Assembly: GCA_021234155.1 (NCBI GenBank)
Contig: JAJEKV010000003.1
Coordinates: forward strand, 8,122,413 to 8,186,412
Origin: Isoetes taiwanensis
Lineage: Eukaryota > Streptophyta > Lycopodiopsida > Isoetales > Isoetaceae
DNA length: 64,000 nt
Direction: 5' to 3'
Of the stretch, positions 52,341-61,880 are shown one piece after another (position 1 is the stretch's first letter; every line of letters starts with the position of its first letter). Below the pieces are notes generated by a model, which saw only the letters and a list, made by a program, of their open reading frames with translations, searched no databases and had not been told where the DNA came from. Position numbers and translations under genes: made by a program.

Positions 52341-53827
52341 TGACGTCCCCTGCTCATATACGATGCTCCCATCGTACAGAACCGGAGTTCATCCCTCCTG
52401 CCAACGCCTTGGATGGCATGAGGCCTTCCACCTAATATCAAATCCTTGCAGTCAAGAATTCAATGGGGAAGAATGGACGTGTCATTCAGCCAGTCTCTCT
52501 CGGGACCTACCTACCTAGCTGCGGAAGCACATCAAACATGAGCACATAGCATCAAATAACATACATATCCACCTCGAAGGGTGGCTCACCATAACATAAC
52601 ATATGTAAAAACAACATCAATAACATCAACATAAGGGGAATCCTACCCAAGGCTCAGACTCATGGGGGATCGACTGATGGCTTGGGTCTCCAGAAGTCAA
52701 TGCAGACAGAATTCATGGCAAATGGATTGGGCTGGCATAAGAACATGGTCGTTGTGTAGTCCATTCCATCCGCCCCTCCTATGCATACTTTGCAAAATAG
52801 GCTGATAAGTCTTGGGATTCGAATGTAGCCTGCCGGGTGCATAGCCAAGGGGGCTACTCCTGGGTTGCATCTCCCCAGTCCCGATGAGGCGGGAGGAGAT
52901 CACTCCCTCCAGCGGCATGCATGCCCATCACAGGCGGCTAGAGGGCCACTGCCCGTCTACGACTTGGACCCCATGGAAGGTGACGCATCATCCCAGAGGT
53001 GTCGAGCCCATGCCCACGCAGTGGCAAACCATCAGGCCTAGCCCGCTAAGGTCCCTAGTAGACACACCAGAAAGATCAATTTGCAATGGGACAAGTCCCC
53101 CTTATCTGCCGGTCTAGTCCCGCCACTCACTCATAGCCAGCAGGCTCTTATGCACAGGCCGCATTAATTGGGAATTAATAAGGCTATCTAGATACATCAA
53201 CTACTGAGGCTTTCAGGGACTCTACCCCCCTTCCCAATACACAGGAGTGCGCATAGAATAGAACATCATCATCCACAGAACTAAAACATAGAATAATATC
53301 TAATCTATCTACCTAAACATTAGGTTCCCTTGTTAGGGTTTGTGATCTCAGAATCTATAAGGCCCCTAAGGCTGAACTAACATGCTAAACCAGCTCATTG
53401 ACTAAAAGTCGGCATTGCACAACAGAATAGCCATTTACCTAATCCTTGGCTTGTTCCAGCTCCTCGGAATGCGTCCATGCCTTCGTTCGGGCTGAAGGCA
53501 GCTACCCTGGAAGATCTGTTGTGCAAATGCGGCTTAATGGCACCTGGCAATGCGAACTAGCAACTTGGCTTGGCCGGAATGGCCCAAAGAAGCCAAAATG
53601 CAAAAATCTTTTACACGACCTTTTAGGTTTAGGTTAGAAGGGACCAATGGGGCTTTGCCATTTGGCAAAGGGGTTTAATTGCATATGTTTAATAGACATG
53701 TGCAACATACGAGGTTGCCCCCTTGGCACAACCCTTTATGGCTCTCAAGTACTTATCATCGTGACATGTACGCGTGACGTGGCAGCATAATATACGTACT
53801 CGGGCCATATATTATGCTGGAACGTCA
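52341..53827 (-). repeat. 3' LTR of a minus-strand chromovirus
   Basis: Reads TGACGTTCC ... GGACGTCA on the minus strand, giving a 6-bp terminal inverted repeat TGACGT/ACGTCA. A minus-strand purine-rich tract (aaggtggggagatta, about 53828-53842) lies directly upstream of it, as expected for a polypurine tract. Length 1487 bp. The other LTR lies outside the recognisable region, so the edges rest on the terminal dinucleotides and PPT alone. Short frames inside are not genes. Confidence 0.65.
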
Positions 53828-53842
53828 TAATCTCCCCACCTT

Positions 53843-54529
53843 AAATTGATGTTGTCCTCAGCTTCACGTGTCTCCCCTCCTTGCAAACCTGCATGAACCC
53901 TGCAACACATTCCATGCATGCAATTTTATAACACAATTACCCCAAGGTAATATTTAAGTTTAAATTTTATAATCACATCACTTGTTCCATAGCATACTGT
54001 AGTAAGGTGATCTCTCAACCCTTACATTATCATTTAATATTCACAAAATTTTATGGTTTGCACACTTATTATTAACACAGTTTCAAAATTTTATAATTTG
54101 AGGTCCATTTGGTCTCCTTGCAACACATTATGACAAAAAAGTATGTGTTGCAAGTCCTCACAGTGCGACCCTCCTGCCCCTTAGATCATTCTATTGGTCT
54201 GCCGGTCCAACACTACGTTAATACACATTTATTTATTATAATGATGGTTATTAGGGAACCACCCATTTAATTACAATTAATTTAACTACGTGGATGCAAG
54301 ACTAATCTCCCGGCGTAGGAAGAGGATGCTTCTTCCATCGTGGCCTTGGAGACAGCGTCCTATAATGTCTAGTATGATGTCCAATGCCTACACCTCTCGT
54401 CGCCCTTGGCGTGGAGGATAGCTTCCTCCCCGTAGTGGGCATAGACTAGAGGTGCCTTCCTATCAATGCATGATCCTATATGACCTCTTATCTCTCAATT
54501 TATCTACTTCTGTGGCATCGGAAGTAGAC
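53843..54529 (-). other. 3' untranslated region of the minus-strand chromovirus
   Basis: No protein frame is seen. Blocks at 53881-53960 (gcatgcaatt, ttaccccaaggtaatatt) and 54301-54600 (cggcgtaggaagaggatgctt, cggtttggtgtcgactactttgg) recur, diverged, at 55125-55205 and 55815-55980. The region was therefore duplicated with about a 1.24-1.5 kb offset. Confidence 0.5.
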
Positions 54530-54975
54530 TTTTAATCTACCTCCCACTCAACTATCGGTTTGGTGTCGACTACTTTGGTGACAAGTCGACCCTAGCATTG
54601 CTCCATGAGTTGTGGGTACTGCTTCTCAAGAATCTATTTGTAGTGCCCACGTAGCGTCTTCCACTGGTAAGTGTCCCTTTTTACTAGGTATTGGAGAATT
54701 GAGACCTTCTTGTCTTTTTATAGGATTTGTGAAGAAGAACCTCTGGAACAATCTCAAGGTGATCGTCCGTCATTTCCAGTAACTTTGGTGTCTCCAATAC
54801 TTCCTCTGGATTAGGAGTGTGATTCTTTAGGAGACTTACTTGAAAAACACTATGGATCTTCAAGTATGCTGGCAGGTTCCACTTATAGGATTGGTTACCT
54901 ACTCTTTTGGTTATCCTGAATGGTCCAGCCCACCTTGGAGCAAGCTTCTTGCAATTGTCGATGCAACGCTTCAGC
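54530..54975 (-). pseudogene. chromovirus integrase C-terminus and chromodomain remnant
   Basis: Minus strand: CKKLAPRWAGPFRITKRVGN, then LKIHSVFQVSLLKNHTPNP, then a chromodomain-like end in two frames (LLHKSYKKTRRSQFSNTYLV, GHLPVEDATWALQ). This order (integrase GPF/Y module, HPVFHVSLLK, chromodomain) identifies a Ty3/gypsy chromovirus. At least one frameshift lies in the chromodomain. It belongs with the LTR at 52341-53827 on the same strand. The rest of pol is not recognisable upstream on that strand. Confidence 0.85.
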
Positions 54976-57500
54976 CGATGTAGTGCTTGTCGCTATGCTA
55001 TTCTGCCGGCTTCTTGCTGCTAGAAGATATCCTCCACCAACTGTTGCATGTCAGCTCGCATCTGCTGGGATACTTCTACCTTGGACACAGGGTTTAGTTA
55101 ACATCTTAAATAAGCATTATCTTGGACCCCTGCATGATCCCTGCTGGACTTCTCTGCATGCAATTACATTAATTACCTTAAGGTAATATTTTCATATTAA
55201 CTTTATTATAGCAGTACTGGATATATTTCTTCCAATAGTATTATATTTAACTAACTGTTATATGATAACTTTACGGCCTTTTAAGATATGTCATCATACA
55301 ATTATCGAGGCAATACTTATTTTGAAAAGTATTTGAATTATTTATCATATGACTAGGGTTTATATCATCGGATCTAAGTGTTGAGCGTGTGACTCTCGCT
55401 CGCTACTTGGTTGGTGATGTATCAACCTCACATGTTTATACTTTATATTTGCCATACTTATGGAAAGATAGACAAATTCTTATTATATTTGTCAGGACTT
55501 TATGAAGGTACATAAATGCCTTTGGAAGGAATTACCTCCTTGCGAAGGTTTAACTAAGATTTTATGTAATTATTATCTTACTTTATCTCGATACTAAGAT
55601 ATCTACACAAGATAAAACTGTCTATGCAGTTATTTGGACATATAATTTATCAACAAGACATTAAAGCTTATGATACATGCCCCCATGGAGTGCTATCACA
55701 TAATAGTATACTTAAGATTATATAGTTTATGTGGTTATAAGGGGTTCACAACTCTGAATAATTTAATTAAGAGCTAGGCTACTAGCCCATTCCTAGGTGT
55801 GAATGCAGGCAATTGATCACGGCGTAAGAAAATTATGCTTTTCCCATCATGCATTCTATCTATCATGCAAAGCCTCTCCCCACCTTAGTTTTCGCACCCA
55901 CTAAGGCTAGAATACATCCCCCCATTGAGCCGGTGTTGACTAATTTGGAGACGACTTAGCATTGCATTGCTTCCATTAATTCGCTCCCCCGCTTTGGTGC
56001 AACTGGCTATCGCGTCAGTCTTGCATGCTGAAGGTCACATGAACATTAAGCATCTATCCATCTTACGCTCCATGTGCTTTGGCTACTTGCGGAAGGACTC
56101 TATTCTAAGGGTCGACTAATTTGATGGCGATTCAACCCTAAGATATAGATGGATTCGTTCCTAAGATTGAGCCCCCACTCTCTTCATAAGAAAATGGTCC
56201 TACACCTTTCCAATGATGTTATCTAATGCATTCTATCCCCTCAATTGATGTTGTCATAACATCTCAGCTATTCTATCTACCTTAAGAGGTTATATGCTTC
56301 TTATCTAACACATTAATTTACTAGCCTTAACTAACATATTTAACCGTCTATGATGGATGCAGCCATCATGTTTAACATATCTATCCCTAAACGATGGGTT
56401 ACTGAATTATTTAGAACAATTCTAAACTGCAAGGTTTTATCATCATGACAATTCCTTTTGTCTCAAAAGACTATGTGATTAATATACTTCTTATTTTAGA
56501 TGTGCCTTTCATGTATTATTCAATTTTATATTCTAGATATCCCCCTTTCTTAGTTATTTACTCTCTTGAAATATTCCTATCAATTGAATTGATGTCATCA
56601 TAACAAGTTGGTCGGACTTGTTAGATTACGTCTTTTCATTCGGTTGGATCCTTTGAGGTACTAGCTTTATACATGGTCAACAATTATCCTAGTAATGATT
56701 CCTTCTTAGCGAGGTGATTCCCCAAGTGGTTTCAATATGTTGGATGTCTGTTAACAATCGTGTATAATTTTAGTTACTCCTATACATTTCCTTCCCAATC
56801 GTTGACGCTTAGCTTAACTTGGGGCAATCCTTTCACGAGAAAATATAGAAATGCCTTCCAATCCCATTATGGATGTTATCATCCATAAGCCTATCCTACT
56901 CGACTATATGATCGTAGCTCCTCAGTCTTGCTAGCATCTCATCCACTCGTTGCCTTCTTAAAGCAGCAAGGTAACGTTATTTCGAGTTGTTTGAGACTCT
57001 GAGCTCCTCCTCGATGTAGAGGTCAACTTTCTTCTTTAGAGGCCTCGGTGGTTTTGATGGCGTTGTTGACCACTTGAAAGCTTCTATGTCACTTCCCAAA
57101 AACTCAATGAAGGTGGTTCCATTGAAAAACATCCTCCACGTTGAATTCTTCATCTTGGCGGCTAAAGGATGTCTCTGGATCCAATTGTTGTGACACTCCA
57201 TCAATGTTGCCGCTGGATTCGATATTGTTGTGATCTCTTGCCGGTAGCTTATTGCCAGACGAATGTTGAGGATGTCGCTCGCTTCACGCCTTCAAATTAT
57301 CCGGCACCTCTTTTCTTTGATCTGTTACATTGTGAGAGGGAGGGAATAACAAGGGGAAATATGCATGCAAGGCATATAGCTTACACTATTATGGTTACAA
57401 ATACTACTAAAGATGTTAGGCCCCCTTGGTGTCTCCCCTCAAGGTGCACACGTACTCCATGGCAGTGTTTTCAATGTTCGTCCTAATGCGCTGGTGTTGA
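54976..57500. other. degenerate repeat region, probably old chromovirus sequence
   Basis: It contains diverged copies of the flanking 3' UTR (see 53843-54529) and a further 'gggtcgactaatttgatggcga' block near 56107. A minus frame at 56977-57204 has no family match. It is probably an older related element copy. No intact gene. Confidence 0.45.
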
Positions 57501-57509
57501 AGATCTATA

Positions 57510-58230
57510 TCCTCTTATTTTTACGTCAGCTCGTGCTCCACAACAACCCCAATACTGGGTCTACATGTTGTTTTTCAGTGTGTTTTTTGCCCAAAAAACA
57601 ACGTTAAAAAACCACATGGTGATTTTTGTCCGGATTTGCTAGAAAGGACATGTAGTTTTTAGCCAAATCTTTAGATATGTAGTTTTTTTTTCCAAAAAGT
57701 CTACACGTAGAATTTTGTCAATTTATCTACACGTAGAAATTAGTATGTATTTTCTACATGTTGTTTTTTATAATAGCTGTATTTTTCAAAGGTTGTTTTC
57801 CTAAAAAAGTAGACACATGGTTCTTCATAAAACTTGAAGATCTACAGGTTGTTTTTAACTGTTCTTCTAATTTTTTTTTTTTTAATGTGTTGTTTTCAAG
57901 TGTTGGTTTTCCCAAAAAATGATGCATAGTTTTTTTTTTAAAAAGATGTGGCTTTCCAATAAATAGCTATTGTTTTCAATGTAGCTTTATAAAAACAAAT
58001 ACTTTCAAGGGGAGTTTTTTCAATAAGAGATATAATTATTGTTTTTTTAGGCAAGAGACTTTTATTTTCTATTTCTATCATGCTTGGCTTCTCTTTTAGA
58101 AAAAGCCTTTTGGGAATCGAACCCAAATAAAATCCAATATATGGTATAACAATCCCATATCTTGGAATTGCTTCAACTGAAAAAATAATGCAAAGCATGG
58201 GGGGGTCTCCATAATCCGTGCCTTTTACCA
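57510..58230. repeat. degenerate 'ctacatgttgttttt' repeat region
   Basis: Many diverged short repeats of the type 'cta(c/g)a(c/t)gt(t/a)g.ttttt' (57565, 57648, 57675, 57705, 57735, 57755, 57850) lie in T-rich sequence. No coding potential. It lies immediately left of the pogo-like element. Confidence 0.6.
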
Positions 58231-58233
58231 TTA

Positions 58234-61232
58234 TCCGCCCCTTTTTTCCGTCACAAAGGGCCCCAAAAAACCTATTCTCTGTGCATGCCGAGACAGTATA
58301 CTTTCACGAACCAAATGCCTTGCGCCCATCCATTCTCCATTGAGCATCACCTCTCTACTCTAATCGTGCATCTCCTTCCTATTCAGCGTGCATCTCCTTC
58401 CTATTTAGCGTGCATCTTCAGCATCTTCTACCTTCATACCCGCCAAAACTCTGCCATCTTCTACGGATCACACGCTCCTTCTTGCGCATTCAAGCAAAAC
58501 CATTGAAGTAATGCAAGGATAAGACGTATTCAGGTAACCATGCAACCCATAGAATTCCTGTATTTCTGCTTTTCATCTTGCATGAGAGAGGGAATGAGAG
58601 AGGAAACGCCCAATTCAAATTGTGAGAGGGGGAGGGAATTGCCTCCTTTTCCACAAGAGCAGCCCATAAATTGTGCCTATTTCCTCCAAGAACTTCACAG
58701 TAGAGAAGCCATGGTGAGCACTAGATCAAGAAGGATTCCTGATACCAGCAACACAGACAGATTGCCCTTAGCAAGCAAGAGAGTCAGAGCTCCTAAAGTT
58801 GTAGGTCAATTCAAGAGAACAATGCCAAGCATTGCAGCCAAAGCATCACATGCAAAGAGAGGGTCTTGGACAGAAGAGCAAATGAGTAAGGTATGTGATT
58901 TGATAAGTGATAATATGCTTTCAATTCGTGAGGCTAATAGAAACTATGGCATTCCAGCATCTACCATTAGGGATTGGCTCTCTGGAAGGGTTACAACTAC
59001 GCAAGGCAAGATACCAAGAGTCCTAACTACTGATGAGGAGAAAGAACTAGTTGAATGGGCATTGAAAAGGTCTGAAAATGGTTTAGGTGTGACATTAGAA
59101 GTTATGAAAGAAAGAGCTGCTGAATTGTGTTCTTCTAGAGCTACAACATGCAAAGATGGAGTGCCAGGACCCAAATGGTGGAAACTGTTCAAGGGCAGGC
59201 ATCCTGAGGTGTCACTAAGAAGTTGTGAGACATTAGAGATTGCTCAGGCAAGGGCAGTTAATGTAGACAACCTAACTAACTTCTATGATGGTCTCCAAGC
59301 CGTTTATGAGCAGTTCCAGTTTACACTAGATAGAATATGGAATGCAGATGAAACTGGAGTGCAAGCAGGAAGAGTTAGTGGCATGAAGATCATTGCTAGG
59401 AAAGGGGCAAGGAATGTGCACGAAATTGTTATGCAAAATAGGGAGTGGGTTACTGTTCTTGCATGTGTCAGTGCTGATGGATATAGGCTACCAAATCTAT
59501 ATATTTTCAAAGGTAAGAGAATGAGAGTTGATTACATATCTAGGTGTGAACAAGGTGCCATTCAGGCCGTTCAATCAGCAGCATGGATGACAACACAATG
59601 CTTTATGTCTTGGCTGAAGCACTTTCAAGAGAGAGTGCCTGGAGGAGTTAGCCCTGATCGCCCAGCACTTCTTATCCTTGATGGACACGGGAGTCATGTC
59701 GAGTGTGATTTAATACTAGCTGCAAAGGAGATGGGAATCCATATTGCTGTTTTGTCTCCACATACTTCACATAAGTTGCAACCTCTCGACGTATCTTGTT
59801 TTGGCCCATTCAAGGCTGCATTTCGTAAGGTGAGGGGTAGATACATGCTTGAGAGAGGTAAGGTCGAACCAAAAAAGGAAGACATTGCAGCTTTGATAAG
59901 TGAGGCAATAAATCAAGCCTTGACAAAGTCTAATATAGTCTCGGGATTTAAGACTACAGGAATATGGCCATTCAAGCATATGGCAGTCCAACCTCATAAC
60001 CTACCAGCATCTCTTCATCAAGAGGTTGCTGAACCACATCATGCCATAAATGGAGTAGTGCAAGAGAATGATGCAAACCTTCTTGATGCACTTGCTATAA
60101 ATGATGGTGTAAACATGAACGAGGAGCTTGATCATGGAGTAAACATGAACGAGGAGCTTGATCATGGAGCTCAAGATGACTTTGATTTTTACGGTGAGAA
60201 TTTGCTTTCTTTATGTTTATGTTCTTGCTTTGAAATCTGATAATGAACTCTTCATGTCATTATAGGAGGATATGGAGAAGATGACATACACAATGAGGGG
60301 GAGGGTGACCACTTTGCAGCCAATGATATCCCTGCCATCCCTACATCCTATGCTATTGGCCCTTCTATTCCACTTGCATACCATGCTAGCCCTCCTCAAA
60401 TTTCATCTCAAAATGTAACCACTCCTCAATGTTCTATGCCAAATTCTGTCCATGTTCAACCAGCCACTAATCATGATATAATTGCAAGAAGAACCCAACT
60501 GCCTATACCTGATAATGTGGTGGCAGTCCCATCCCAAGCCAATGCTCAGTCAAAAGGAAGAAAGAGAGGCATAATTCCAGATTTAAACGGTGGAGTCCAT
60601 GTCACCTCTGATGACTTTTGTAGGTTGCTTTTGGAAGATAAAGCAAGGAGAGAAGAGGCCGATAGAGAAAGAAAAGATAAATTGGAAACCAAAAAGAGTG
60701 AGCAGCAAAAGAGAAGAGCAGAGAGAGAGGAGGCAACTATGAGAGCTCGTCGAAGAAAGGAAGAGAGAGAATCAAGGAAGAGGGCTGATGAGGAACTAAA
60801 GGAAAGCATTCGGAAATTGAGATATGTTCTCCCGAAGGTAGATCTAGAGTGGCTGAAATATTTAGGGATCAAAGGCCTCTTGACTTGGATGCAAGGAGAA
60901 GAAGGTTAGGTGTAAAAAACAAGTTAAGAGCTCGGCAAGGTCTACCACCACTATCCCTTATTTCTGATGCTCAATTTGAAGAGCAGCGTGCTCAAATTGA
61001 AGAGCATCTTGCATATGATGACCATGTCACTAGTTCCCAAAACATGCCAAACTTGTATCAGGAGAATGATGCTGCTGACAAAGATTATGTAACACCTGAC
61101 ATGTATGTTGATAGTCAGCCAATAGAAGATAGTGACTCAGTTCCAGGGTCACCTTTAGTTGGCTCCCTTCATTGTTGTAGTTTTGGATTAGATGAAACTA
61201 AGGGTGGATCTGCAAGCGAAATAAAGGGAGGA
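58234..61232 (+). mobile_element. pogo-like DNA transposon (Tc1/mariner superfamily), boundaries tentative
   Basis: The transposase gene below is enclosed by possible imperfect inverted ends: TCCGCCCCTTTTTTCCG at 58234-58250, and in reverse complement TCCTCCCTTTATTTCGC at 61216-61232. TA dinucleotides lie immediately outside (58232-58233 and 61233-61234), as expected for this superfamily. The right TIR would overlap the end of the coding frame, which is unusual, so the limits are weakly supported. The transposase assignment is strong. Confidence 0.5.
58540..60909 (+). CDS. pogo-like transposase with CENP-B/psq-type DNA-binding domain, one intron
   Basis: Cut-and-paste transposase of the pogo family. 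Exon 1 58540-60193. A 72-base GT-AG intron (60194-60265) removes an in-frame stop and joins phase 1 to the second exon, which continues open to 60909 (about 765 residues). An internal Met at 58711 (MVSTRSRR) is an alternative start. Domains: psq/CENP-B HTH at about 105-150 (SIREANRNYGIPASTIRDWL), second HTH at about 160-225, DDE_1 catalytic core at about 255-470 with WNADETGV, LILDGHGSH and LQPLDVSCFGPF carrying the three Asp. A 30-base unit encoding VNMNEELDHG is duplicated near 60110. The C-terminal part is a long charged coiled coil (ARREEADRERKDKLETKKSE). All catalytic residues are present. Confidence 0.85.
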
Positions 61233-61235
61233 TAA
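60849..61235 (+). CDS. downstream frame possibly continuing the pogo-like protein
   Basis: The frame overlaps the end of the transposase frame by 61 bases in another register. It reads as a plausible continuation of the charged region (DLDARRRRLGVKNKLRARQG, QFEEQRAQIEEHL), ending GGSASEIKGG at 61235. The switch could be a 1-base indel in this copy or an unrecognised splice. As an independent protein it has no known domain. Confidence 0.4.
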   Translation: MAEIFRDQRPLDLDARRRRLGVKNKLRARQGLPPLSLISDAQFEEQRAQIEEHLAYDDHVTSSQNMPNLYQENDAADKDYVTPDMYVDSQPIEDSDSVPGSPLVGSLHCCSFGLDETKGGSASEIKGG

Positions 61236-61569
61236 TATGGACAGCAGTAAGCCTCTGCAACAAAATTTGGTAAGAAAAAGCAGAAAAATTATAGTAAAAA
61301 CATAGTACCTGCCAGAACTTGTATGCAAGAGAGCTTGAAATGGCAGCAGGAGCTATGTGACTTGCACCACTATGACCTTGTTAGAAATGGTCTGAAATAC
61401 AAAGATCTGGCAAAAATTTCCTCCGTCACAGAGCCATTCCACTGTCGAATTTAGCATATTTGCAAGAAAGCATTTGTGCACTAAAAAAACATCATAATCT
61501 GAAGAAAGACAAAAGAAAAGCTTGCAACAGAAACAAGAACTTTGAGCCCAAAGACAACAAAAGCGAAAG
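61236..61569. other. no gene recognised
   Basis: Short spacer between the pogo-like element and the copia LTR. No motif is seen. Confidence 0.5.
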
Positions 61570-61880
61570 TGTTGGAATATGAATCTAGTAAGAAACGAAT
61601 AGAAGACTAGATTGATATCAGAGGAAATACAATAGAGACACAAGCAGGTGAGCTCTCAGTGATCTGCGCCTGAGGTCATGAAAACAAGAAAGATGATCAA
61701 GGGTACACACAAATGGATGCGTTGTGTCCTCAAGACTCGTCATTAAGTAGTGCTTCCCTTAACTGACTCTTAAGTGACTGACCTTCTAATGATACTGAAA
61801 ATAGAAACAAACAATAGAATCTAATGATTCTAACTACTTCTTGTTTGATGAGATTCCTGTAATTACTGCTATCTTCAACA
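61570..61880 (-). repeat. 3' LTR of a minus-strand Ty1/copia element
   Basis: A 311-bp LTR reading TGTTGAAG ... TTCCAACA on the minus strand, i.e. with a 5-bp terminal inverted repeat TGTTG/CAACA typical of copia. Directly upstream on the same strand is a polypurine tract (gagtgggggtg, about 61881-61891). The partner LTR lies beyond the right edge of the window, so identity and target duplication cannot be checked. Confidence 0.85.

Noticed and set aside
58100-58135. tRNA T-arm-like gggaatcgaaccc
   Set aside because: No acceptor stem, D-arm or anticodon arm fits around it in either orientation.
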